A stretch of 64,000 nt of DNA from Aurantiochytrium sp. KH105 (Eukaryota > Sar > Bigyra > Thraustochytrida > Thraustochytriidae): assembly GCA_003116975.1 (NCBI GenBank), contig BGKB01000204.1, positions 1 to 64,000 on the forward strand, read 5' to 3'. The notes beneath the pieces were generated by a model. It saw only the letters and a list, made by a program, of their open reading frames with translations. It was not told the DNA's origin and ran no database searches. This document shows, piece after piece, positions 18,610-27,240 of this stretch. Position 1 is the first letter of the stretch, and every line of letters starts with the position of its first letter. The translations under genes were made by a program, and so were the position numbers.

Positions 18610-21600
18610 TTAGATTGCGAGCTGACTCAACTTTGCCAAGCTTTGCAAGGTGCCCGGATCCTCTAGGACCGAATCCATAGTATTATTACCGCGCCGCTTG
18701 GCCTCGTCTCGATGGGCATGCAAACTCTTTGAAGCAGATTCGTAATCCGCCAAACGAAGACTGGTCAGCCACCGCAATTGATGCACGAGACTCGCTTGCT
18801 GACCCAGGTTGCCCTCTTGGCGTTGCAAGAAGCGCAGTAATGGAGAATCGAGAGCCCCATCCTCAACAATGTCCAGAATCAGGCTTGGATCCTCTGCCCG
18901 CGGCTGAAAGAGGGCATCAAGTACGGTCGGGACGAAGTCATCACGTTGAGGTGCATACCTCACCGGCTCTGCGATGCCATACTCGTTGATTCCCATATAC
19001 GTGACATTGTCCCACGACAAGACGCGATACGTTTGACCAGCGTCGGTGCTGCGTGGCGCAAATCGCGGCGATGATGCCATCGCTCCTCCCGAGACAGGGA
19101 GAATCTGGAAAAGTTCGTGGTCGCCAGGAACATCCGTCTGCACAAGGCTAAACTCTTCTCCATCAAAGCTGAGCATGACTCCTTCGGCGTGATCGGCACG
19201 AAACGACCAGCGGATCGTGTCGGCCGACACGTTCCAGCGATCCATGCGCCATCCTGGCACCTCGTCGTCCTCCCCAGCGAAGAGGGCCGGAACGCCGCGA
19301 AAAACCTGGCCTTTTACGCCCGTAAAGTCGTACAGACTTCCACCCGCACGCTCCCGAAGCGTCACATGCGAACTCACGCTCTCCACAAGAGCCTTCTTCA
19401 AAAATGATCCATAGGGGTCCTTTTCGTTTTTGTAGCGTGCCCGTGCGAGAAAGTCCTCGTGCGGAATGGCATCGAGGCTTTGGCAGGCTTCGAACAGTTG
19501 CGTGTGACAGGCAAATTCACGCGCAAGATCGTACCTCCACCACTCGCCACCGACGCGATCTTGCCAAAAGGCGTCTGCGGTCGGATTCTGTTTGCCAAAG
19601 GCCCCAATCAGAGCGTTGGCTTGATTTTGATCAACGAGCTGCTTCCAGTTGCTTTCGTCCACGGTTGCATCTGGATCGCGGGATCCTTCGCTGTCTTCCC
19701 CGCGGCGCTGGCCCGAGAAATAGATGAAAACGAGCTCGTAATACTGCTGCCAGATTGAGAAGACGTCAGGATTGGACGTCGCTGCTGATTTAGTCACCTC
19801 AAGAAGGGAGCGGAGGCTATCCATGACCATGTGACCGTGCGACCACGCGCGCATGGTGCCTTCTGGCTGTGCAAGCTCCGCGAGCGTCTCGTTATCAATT
19901 GGAACCCGAGTAAAGACAGTGAGTACGACGCTGTTGGCGGCCAGAACGTCCGAAAGCGCGTCGCGGTCACCCTCCTTGCTGTACAACCACGTTGCCACAT
20001 ACTCGATGACGGACTCAACATCCGTGACATTGGAAAAGAAGAGGTCTGCCACGGACAAGCCCGTCTCCTCGAGCTGCTCGTCGAGCGTGTCGGCTGACAG
20101 CTTGGTGCGCGCGAGCACGAGCTCGCGCTGACAGGAATGGAGAATCTGCATGACGCAGTGCGCCCTCGAACCGTCTGCCGTAGCGCTTTGCTGGCGGGAG
20201 CACTCAGCTTGTAGAGTACAGAGGCTCTTGCACACGGAAAGTTTGCGATCGAGATTGGCGAGGCGCACATGCGCCTCGTGGGTAAGCCCCTCCAAGATGC
20301 CAGCACGCTCGAGAAAGCCAATGAGCCCACTTGCACCAAAGCGTGCTTGCTTGTTCACCAAGTGTCGCAGAATGAGACGGCCAGAAAATTGATCCGAGTC
20401 GTTGAGGTCTGAGGCCTGGCGATCAGCCCACCGCTGATTTGGCTTGCCGTCGAGGATATGCTCCACCAAGCCTATGACTGCATAGTCGAGGACGTCGCTC
20501 GTCGAGGCCACAAGTTTGCTGAATTGGGGAATGTTTTTCGCAACTACCATGCCGTCGCGGCCGAGTGCTGACTCCTGTTCATAGGCATTGAAGGCGCTCT
20601 TGAGAATCTTTAGCGCAGGTTTGGCGTCGCTTTCAAGGTCACTGAAACCACCAGCAGTGCCGCCGCGCGTAGAAGCGCGCCCACTACGCGTAAGTTTGCG
20701 CGGGCCAGAGTAGAGCTCCTCGCGCGCTGTGCGAAGCGTTGCTGCAGAATTTCGCTTTTTGACCGCCTGGCCGCTCGGGATTTGCGACGAGGCGCCAACG
20801 CCCGAGGCCTTGGAGGCTGCGCTCCCACTGGCACCTGTCGCGGTTCCGCCGGCGTGACTGTCGAGGCGCACGCCGAGGACGCACGTGGCCGTGAGCACAA
20901 AACCGTCGACCTTGTCTGTAGGCCCTGCCAAGGCGAACCAGCCTGTCGTCACGTCTTGTTTCTCATCCATGGCCCACAGATCGGCATCTGGATTGCCGCG
21001 ACGAGAGGGAAACTCGAGCGCGTGCAAGCGCAGAGATGGCGTCGATTCCGCATAGCTCTCGTAGGCGAGCAAGGCAATGAAGCGGGCGTCACCATTCTCG
21101 CCTGTGACGGCGCTGGCCCCGTGCGCGAACTGGACGTCACCAAAGTCGAGGCTGTCCGGGAGGGAGAGCAAACTTGACGTGCTGCCGAGGTAGGGATTTG
21201 CGTCAATGCCGCGAAACTCGTGCAAGGTGGCGCCACGACCCGGAGATGCCGCCAAGAGCACAAGACGGTCCGCTGTGACGCCGAGACGATGCAATCGGAC
21301 TGCCTCTTGGGACACGTGCATTTTCGGCGCGAGTATCTTGGCAAGGGCCCCGAGCGTCCACGCACACGACGTTTGCATGGACTGCGGGTCGAGGTCCCAG
21401 CGGGTGACGGCCTCACGGCCGGCATAGAGCGTGAAGACACTGACTCGTGTCTGCGCACCCTTGTCGTTTGCAGTGTCGATTACACGAATGAGAAGGTCCG
21501 AGACCTCGCCATCGGAGAGGCCTCCACCGTCCGATGCCACAGACGACGCGGCCTCGGAGGAGTTTGACGGCTGCGATGCCTCTGGCGAGGCGCGAGACGC

Positions 21601-22311
21601 CGGTGCCGGCGATGCTGCCCCTCCGCCAAATCCGAAGAGGCGGTTGACGAAGCCCGTGACACCCGTGGCCTGCTCTACAGGAGCGGCCGGGATGGACTCG
21701 GAGCAGTGCTTTACGTGCAGACAGAGGTCCTCGGGAGAGAGCCAGACGACGAAGATGTCGCCTCGCGTCGCTCCTGCAGCCACGTAAACCCCATCTCCAT
21801 CTACTTTGCATACGTGACTTCCCGACGTCAGCGGCAGCGTCTCGACGACGGGCACGGTGCGGGCGTCGATTTGCGGCCAGCAACAGACAACGCCGGAAGC
21901 TGTCAGCAGAAAGAGTCCCAGACCGTGAAAGGTGGAGCTCCCGTCTGCCTGGTCGTCGGTGGGCGCATCGAATGCGCTGACAAAGCACCTTTCGTGCGCC
22001 CCCGTCTTGATCTGCGGTGGCAGCGAGAGCCGCATGCATGCCGACGCGCGCCGGTCCTTGGAGAGCCGCCACACATACAGGTGGTTATCGCTCCGCACAT
22101 ACGCGATCGCGACCACGCCTCGGCACCGCACAACGCCAAAGCTCCCGCCCTCCAAGGCGTCCACGCCCAGCTGCGTCACCTCCCGCGGCAGCGCCGCGTA
22201 CGGGAAGACGCCAACCGCCGCGTCCTCGAGCTTCTGGCGCTTGCTCGCCGCCATGACCGCCATGGCGCCCTCCTCGCCGCCCGCGGCGCCGGGTCTCCGC
22301 ACGAAGGACAT
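18610..22311 (-). CDS. Nup133-like nucleoporin
   Basis: A 1,233-residue single-exon protein from ATG 22311. The N-terminal 500 or so residues fit a beta-propeller: repeated strands ending in hydrophobic-Trp patterns such as NHLYVWRLS, GVVCCWPQI and IFVVWLS, followed by a Gly-Phe loop with FVNRLFGFGG. This order matches the Nup133/Nup155-type N-terminal propeller, where a similar VSSLFG element occurs. The C-terminal two thirds are alpha-helical, as in the Nup133 stack that binds Nup107. Human Nup133 is about 1,150 residues, so length agrees. It would be a scaffold subunit of the Y-complex of the nuclear pore. A Gly/Ala/Ser-rich linker (about 500-560) separates the two parts. Nup155 is the main alternative. 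Confidence 0.7.
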   Translation of the reverse strand: MSFVRRPGAAGGEEGAMAVMAASKRQKLEDAAVGVFPYAALPREVTQLGVDALEGGSFGVVRCRGVVAIAYVRSDNHLYVWRLSKDRRASACMRLSLPPQIKTGAHERCFVSAFDAPTDDQADGSSTFHGLGLFLLTASGVVCCWPQIDARTVPVVETLPLTSGSHVCKVDGDGVYVAAGATRGDIFVVWLSPEDLCLHVKHCSESIPAAPVEQATGVTGFVNRLFGFGGGAASPAPASRASPEASQPSNSSEAASSVASDGGGLSDGEVSDLLIRVIDTANDKGAQTRVSVFTLYAGREAVTRWDLDPQSMQTSCAWTLGALAKILAPKMHVSQEAVRLHRLGVTADRLVLLAASPGRGATLHEFRGIDANPYLGSTSSLLSLPDSLDFGDVQFAHGASAVTGENGDARFIALLAYESYAESTPSLRLHALEFPSRRGNPDADLWAMDEKQDVTTGWFALAGPTDKVDGFVLTATCVLGVRLDSHAGGTATGASGSAASKASGVGASSQIPSGQAVKKRNSAATLRTAREELYSGPRKLTRSGRASTRGGTAGGFSDLESDAKPALKILKSAFNAYEQESALGRDGMVVAKNIPQFSKLVASTSDVLDYAVIGLVEHILDGKPNQRWADRQASDLNDSDQFSGRLILRHLVNKQARFGASGLIGFLERAGILEGLTHEAHVRLANLDRKLSVCKSLCTLQAECSRQQSATADGSRAHCVMQILHSCQRELVLARTKLSADTLDEQLEETGLSVADLFFSNVTDVESVIEYVATWLYSKEGDRDALSDVLAANSVVLTVFTRVPIDNETLAELAQPEGTMRAWSHGHMVMDSLRSLLEVTKSAATSNPDVFSIWQQYYELVFIYFSGQRRGEDSEGSRDPDATVDESNWKQLVDQNQANALIGAFGKQNPTADAFWQDRVGGEWWRYDLAREFACHTQLFEACQSLDAIPHEDFLARARYKNEKDPYGSFLKKALVESVSSHVTLRERAGGSLYDFTGVKGQVFRGVPALFAGEDDEVPGWRMDRWNVSADTIRWSFRADHAEGVMLSFDGEEFSLVQTDVPGDHELFQILPVSGGAMASSPRFAPRSTDAGQTYRVLSWDNVTYMGINEYGIAEPVRYAPQRDDFVPTVLDALFQPRAEDPSLILDIVEDGALDSPLLRFLQRQEGNLGQQASLVHQLRWLTSLRLADYESASKSLHAHRDEAKRRGNNTMDSVLEDPGTLQSLAKLSQLAI

Positions 22312-22816
22312 GCGCGCCTCCTTCGCCGCGCGCTCCCGCCTCGCCGCGCCGCGCCGCGCCGCGCGCCGCGCCCGTCCTCGTCGCGCGCGCTAGCCCCGCC
22401 CGCGCGCACGGAGTCGCCGGTGGTTGGCGGATTGCCGCCTCGAGGGAGCGATCTTCGGGCTGGCAAGTGGCCCGATAACCAAGGCCGGTCGAGCAGGACC
22501 GCCTGGGTTTCTAAGAAGGTTAATTTAATTTTAAGGAGGTGTGACCTCAACGCAACCAAACCGGGAAAACCTCGAGTCTCATTAGTATGGTAACCGGATA
22601 AATAAGCCAATTACAGATAATATGAAAGTAATCAATCCACCTTAAATTTTTATAATCCTCCGTTCGCCCGAAGTTCGTCGGCACCCCTCTCCCAGCAAAG
22701 GCTATCTGAGCCACAAGAGACGTGAGCGGAGGGCCGCAGCAGAAGAGTGTTGCGTTCACGCTCGACAGGGCGTGCGCTACGACGAGCGCGTGCGCTACGT
22801 GTGCGCTTGTGGCCTG
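22312..22816. other. Divergent intergenic region
   Basis: Some 500 bp between the Nup133-like start and the next gene. The first 100 bp are an extreme CG-rich run (cgccgcgccgcg...); an AT-rich patch follows near 22510-22660. No gene is seen. It probably carries promoters for both genes. Confidence 0.5.
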
Positions 22817-24363
22817 ATGGACTCTACCCAGGATGAGCCAGCGCAACATGCTGAGACTGAGAGTCCGGAAGAGACAACACAGCAAGATGTTGCGACAAGC
22901 GTGGGCGTGCTCCGTCGTTGAACGAATACTATGACCATCTGCAGGTTTGCGTGCGTCACGCTCCTTTGCACGTACAAAATATCGCAGCTGCATTTCCTCC
23001 AGTGCGAGCTTTATCCTTCCTTGAGCACGTTTATAAAAGTCTTGAGCAATATGCGGACAAGGAGGTTCAACCTGCAAGTGATCCACATGAACAAGCTCCC
23101 ACGGAGCGGCTCATTACAGCTGCAAGCGGACTGACGCCGCACTTGGGGTTTCAGAATGACTCCCCAGTACCGGGCTCTGACATGGCGCAACCTAACGTGA
23201 GCCAGTTGTCCGATCCGCCGGTTGAATTACCCATACGTCTCATTTTCCCATCCTTCAAGCCAGGGATGCAAGTCTCTGCCAAAATTGTGTACGAGAGTGG
23301 ATCAGAAATTGACTGCTCCTCTACAAAAGCGAATTGGGGGTCAGCCGTTGACGATCTTGTGAGCTTGATGCTGAAATCGCCTCGCTTGCAGTCGCTGACG
23401 GGGTTGACGATTGCCAAAATACTTGAAGAGGATCTGGGGCTTGGCCACAAAGCTTCAGCACGGATGATCTTGCTGGTTGTTTTGTTCCATCCCGAAGATC
23501 AGGTCATCGAAGCAATTCGTGAATCATCGCTTGACCAGCAGTTTGTGACCTGTAAAGAGGAAGTCAAACATCTCGCTTCATCACTGGTGAGATTTCTCTA
23601 CACGTTTCGACATAGCTTCCACGACGCTGTGACGGAAGCTGAGGATCAACATTCGTCTCGTGAATTCATCTTAGATTGCGCGTCTTCCCTTATGNNNNNN
23701 NNNNNNNNNNNNNNNNNNNNNNNNNNNNNNNNNNNNNNNNNNNNNNNNNNNNNNNNNNNNNNNNNNNNNNNNNNNNNNNNNNNNNNNNNNNNNNNNNNNN
23801 NNNNNNNNNNNNNNNNNNNNNNNNNNNNNNNNNNNNNNNNNNNNNNNNNNNNNNNNNNNNNNNNNNNNNNNNNNNNNNNNNNNNNNNNNNNNNNNNNNNN
23901 NNNNNNNNNNNNNNNNNNNNNNNNNNNNNNNNNNNNNNNNNNNNNNNNNNNNNNNNNNNNNNNNNNNNNNNNNNNNNNNNNNNNNNNNNNNNNNNNNNNN
24001 NNNNNNNNNNNNNNNNNNNNNNNNNNNNNNNNNNNNNNNNNNNNNNNNNNNNNNNNNNNNNNNNNNNNNNNNNNNNNNNNNNNNNNNNNNNNNNNNNNNN
24101 NNNNNNNNNNNNNNNNNNNNNNNNNNNNNNNNNNNNNNNNNNNNNNNNNNNTGCACTCAAGGTTGCCGATCGATTCGATGGACGGACTATCGCTTCGCGA
24201 GAGCCGTGCAAGCGGACCTTCCATGCACAGCGAGGCGCGTCTGAGCGGGGGTTATACCTGTCGCTTTCGTAAGCATGAAGACATTCGAAGGCAAAAGTGG
24301 CCGTCAAACTCCTTGTTGCATAGCTCACCTTTATATTGCCCGAGCACATTTTGCATGGCATAA
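22817..24363 (+). CDS. Unknown protein interrupted by an assembly gap; probable short intron
   Basis: Not recognised. An open frame runs 22861-23694 into the gap, but its first in-frame ATG is late (about 23179). A better model starts at ATG 22817 with 28 codons (MDSTQDEPAQHAE...), then a 44-bp intron 22901-22944 (starts gtgggc, ends ctgcag, with ctatgac near its 3' end), rejoining the long frame exactly in phase at VCVRHAPLHV. The visible protein is acidic at the N-terminus and helical later (FHPEDQVIEAIRESSL, EEVKHLASSLVRFLYTFRHSF). After the gap, if its length is right, the frame continues Ser-rich (SMDGLSLRESRASGPSMHSE) to a stop at 24363. Exon structure and the C-terminal end are inferred. 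Confidence 0.45.
23695..24151. other. Assembly gap (457 N)
   Basis: Run of N inside the unknown gene; true length uncertain. Confidence 0.99.
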
Positions 24364-24772
24364 TTGCTTCAAGTTCTTCTGCAAAGTGTGAGAGCTCTAT
24401 GAGAGCAAAATCAGCGACTTCATCCTCAGAATCATGTCTTAGAAGAGTGAGCGGTCGATCTATCGTCCAGGCGTTCCCGTGGTCAGCCGAAGGGTCCATA
24501 CACCGGGTCCTTCTTTTACCAATCTGCACGTGTTCGAATCTTGTTTTCTCAGCAGCACATGAAGGACGAAGACGGATGATGTGTTGCCGATTCTTCCGAT
24601 GAAGCAAGGGCGGTGTGATAACATTGCGACGCGAGAGCTTGTTCACGCGAAACTTTATCTTTCGTTGCAGTCGGGATCTTCTTTCTACGTTGGGCGCAAT
24701 AGGATCAAAAATTAAGGAATGTACATTTCTGCACAAACGTACATATCTGGTCGCGTTGAGGTCACGAGAGCT
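24364..24772. other. Intergenic stretch with an ambiguous minus-strand open frame
   Basis: A minus-strand frame is open from about 24736 down to the gap (some 195 codons, including LTLLRHDSEDEVADF and HFAEELEAIMPCKMC). It is antisense to the tail of the unknown gene and has no recognised domain, so only one of the two is likely real. Nothing else is seen. Confidence 0.35.
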
Positions 24773-26827
24773 TTAAAAGAGGCTGTCGAATTGAGACAAT
24801 TCCGCGTCGATTTCTTGCTGCTGATTGCAAGGCCGAGAAGATTCAAGATCAATGAGAAACACGCGACTGGAATTGTCCGGGACGACAAAGTTCCGCAGCG
24901 CAACATCCCCGTGCAAGAATCCGCGTGCGTGCAACTGCTGAAGCGACCAGCGCGCATGTTTCTTGAGAGTCTTGCGACGCTCTTTAGCGACGCACTCCAA
25001 ATTGGTCCCGAGATCTACCGTGGCGACGACTTGCCAGCAGTTCGACTTGGGCCCGACGAAACCTCCGTACACAAGGGGCACGATAGCAACGCCTTGAAGA
25101 GCCTCCAAAGCAGTGTACGATTCAGTCTCACGGCATAAAGTGTCCGTGCGCGGCTCTTCGGAATCGCGAACAACAAGCGTTTTCATGATGATGCAGACGC
25201 CGTTCTGAAGCCGAAGACGCTTCACCGAAAAACGCTCCGACTCCGACACCACCGTGTAGTCTGCCGACCAAGGCAGTGGAAGAATGCTCCCAAATTCAGA
25301 AGCACTCAATGGTACACCGGTGTCGCTGTCCCACTTGGTCTGGGCGCCAGGCGCGTGTCTCTTCGAAGACGCACCACGCTGTCTTGCTTGATACTCAGCG
25401 TGGATGCTTCTCACCCATTCACTTGCGCCATCGGACTTCGAAATCCACCTGGCACGACCCCTCGCATGTTGCGAGTCGAGAAAGTCAGCCCACTTGTTCA
25501 ACACAAGCTGACCGAGTCCAGAGTCGAGGTCTCTGGGGAAATATCCAACGCTATCATCGTCGTTCATTGCCATGAGAAGCATCTGCGTGTAAGCCATGTT
25601 GACACTGTGCTCGCCGCTGTCCGCGCAGGAGAAAGCGTCAGTGATCTCTAGCGCCGTCGACTCCGGACCATCAGGGCGACGCAAGAACCACGTGAATTCT
25701 GTCGTGCTGAGCACGCCGTACTTGAGACCCATCACGACCATGTCGCCGTAGGTTTGGGCGACTGGTTTGCGAACGGCTTCGCCGTAGGTCTCGTAGTAAT
25801 AAGACAGGAGGTCCCCTCGAACTGCGTTTGCCGGAACCGAGGTCGGCCTCAGAGGAAAAGAGCGCGAGGCCTTGTGCTCGTGCACTAGGACAGGAGTGCC
25901 ATTTGCATACCACACCATGTCCGGGCGTGAATTGATGATTGTGGGCTGCTCCAACTCAACACAGACGTTGTCAGCGGAGCAAAGCTCCTGGAAAATGCTG
26001 TGTTCGAGTGCAGAAACGGACTTTGCCACAAACTGCGCCATGCATGTAGCTTCTCTCGCCTCCGCGCGGAACGAACGCCCAGAAAGCATTGTGCCAACTG
26101 ACATGAAAATTCCTCCAAAATTCTCCTTGCAGAGGTCCACCGAGAAGTCGGCGCGGTCCCAGAGTGATGGCTCGGCGTCGAGGAGCCATGTGCGCTGATT
26201 GTCAGCATACGACGAGGACGCAGCATTACCCGATGGTTGATCACATGCCGTGAAAAGAGGCCGCGCCAACGAAGCAACGACAGTGAGCTCATTATTCGTC
26301 AATTGCTTTGTGTAAAAATCGATATCCTCCACAGCCTTTTGTTTCTCACTTTCGCTTGTATGTGGATTTTGAATCATCGCAGACAGGCGACCAAGCACAG
26401 GAACGAGACTCGCGTTGAGGTCCGCTTTGGCAGCAATTTCTCGTTCACGTAAGTCCGCGATTGCTCTTGGTATGGCATACGAGACATTGCCATCCATACT
26501 ACGTTGAACATCTGCGTGCGCATTGAGGTAATTGAAGGCGCAAGAGACCTCCGCATCGCTCAACGAGAGGAACTCGTCCATGGTGAGGTTAACCAGGTCG
26601 TCCTCATGATCAGCCCAGAAAGACTCGTCCCTGAACTGGTAGGCGGGGTCGCGCAAAGGGCGTGATCTACGCATCCTTACATGACTGACACTCACAGTAC
26701 TACTAGTACTACCCCGCGAGGTAACCGAGCTAGCACCTCTCGATCGCCGCGTCATACGCGACCTCGGTCCTGTCCGCCGCTGCGACCTCGACCGCCGCTC
26801 CGACGACATCGACCCCCGCTGCGACAT
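24773..26827 (-). CDS. Crinkler-like protein: PD-(D/E)XK nuclease-like plus protein-kinase-like domain (copy 2)
   Basis: A 684-residue protein starting at ATG 26827. The first 60 residues are Arg/Ser-rich and basic, a possible nuclear-targeting region. A helical region follows, then a nuclease-like fold with PDMVW (Asp 303) and VHEHKAS (Glu 317, Lys 319), which fits the D...EXK pattern, then GLKYGVLSTTEFTWFLRR. The C-terminal kinase-like domain has catalytic loop HGDVALRN (from 639) and IDLE (from 659) instead of DFG; it ends about 25 residues later. Same architecture as copy 1 at 10628-13075, but the two are far apart in sequence and lie about 12 kb apart. This copy looks whole. It may act as an effector or in intragenomic conflict; substrate unknown. 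Confidence 0.7.
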   Translation of the reverse strand: MSQRGSMSSERRSRSQRRTGPRSRMTRRSRGASSVTSRGSTSSTVSVSHVRMRRSRPLRDPAYQFRDESFWADHEDDLVNLTMDEFLSLSDAEVSCAFNYLNAHADVQRSMDGNVSYAIPRAIADLREREIAAKADLNASLVPVLGRLSAMIQNPHTSESEKQKAVEDIDFYTKQLTNNELTVVASLARPLFTACDQPSGNAASSSYADNQRTWLLDAEPSLWDRADFSVDLCKENFGGIFMSVGTMLSGRSFRAEAREATCMAQFVAKSVSALEHSIFQELCSADNVCVELEQPTIINSRPDMVWYANGTPVLVHEHKASRSFPLRPTSVPANAVRGDLLSYYYETYGEAVRKPVAQTYGDMVVMGLKYGVLSTTEFTWFLRRPDGPESTALEITDAFSCADSGEHSVNMAYTQMLLMAMNDDDSVGYFPRDLDSGLGQLVLNKWADFLDSQHARGRARWISKSDGASEWVRSIHAEYQARQRGASSKRHAPGAQTKWDSDTGVPLSASEFGSILPLPWSADYTVVSESERFSVKRLRLQNGVCIIMKTLVVRDSEEPRTDTLCRETESYTALEALQGVAIVPLVYGGFVGPKSNCWQVVATVDLGTNLECVAKERRKTLKKHARWSLQQLHARGFLHGDVALRNFVVPDNSSRVFLIDLESSRPCNQQQEIDAELSQFDSLF

Positions 26828-26854
26828 TGCCTCTGTCCGGGCGAGGAAAAGGGT

Positions 26855-26898
26855 GTTGCTTGCTTGCTCGCTTGCTCGCTTGCTCGCTTGCTTGCTTA
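26855..26898. repeat. Tetranucleotide tract (cttg/ctcg) just upstream of Crinkler-like copy 2
   Basis: About eleven units of cttgctcg/cttgcttg ending 27 bp from ATG 26827. Its translation (KQASKRASEQAS) makes a false N-terminal extension of the frame. Confidence 0.9.
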
Positions 26899-27027
26899 GA
26901 TAGCGCGAACGCGAGCGAGGGATGGATGGGGAATGCAGGGGCACGGAGAGCGCACGTGACCAGCGACCAATGGCGACTCGTCACCGCTCCAATAACCTCT
27001 AGCTAAGCCCTAGATCAAGCAGCCAGA

Positions 27028-27095
27028 AAGAAGGACAGAGAGAAGGACAGAGAGAAGGACAGAGAGAAGGACGGAGAGAAGGACGGAGAGAGCGG
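27028..27095. repeat. 12-bp minisatellite
   Basis: Five to six units of gaaggacagaga, with a cagaga to cggaga change in the last units. Lies about 150 bp upstream of the tubulin-ligase-like gene. Confidence 0.95.
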
Positions 27096-27240
27096 AGGTG
27101 GAGCCGGCAAAGCAGACAGAAAACGCGTGACGAGACGAGACAGAGCGTCGCGGCGGAGCGAGCGGACTCGCGGCGCGCGCGCGTGCGGAGCGCGCTCGGG
27201 AAGGGCGGCGCGCGGCGCGGGCCGGGCGGGCGGCGCGACG

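Noticed and set aside
24151-24736. Minus-strand 195-codon frame next to the gap as a separate gene
   Set aside because: Overlaps the likely tail of the plus-strand gene, has no recognised domain and cannot be bounded because of the gap; left as ambiguous.
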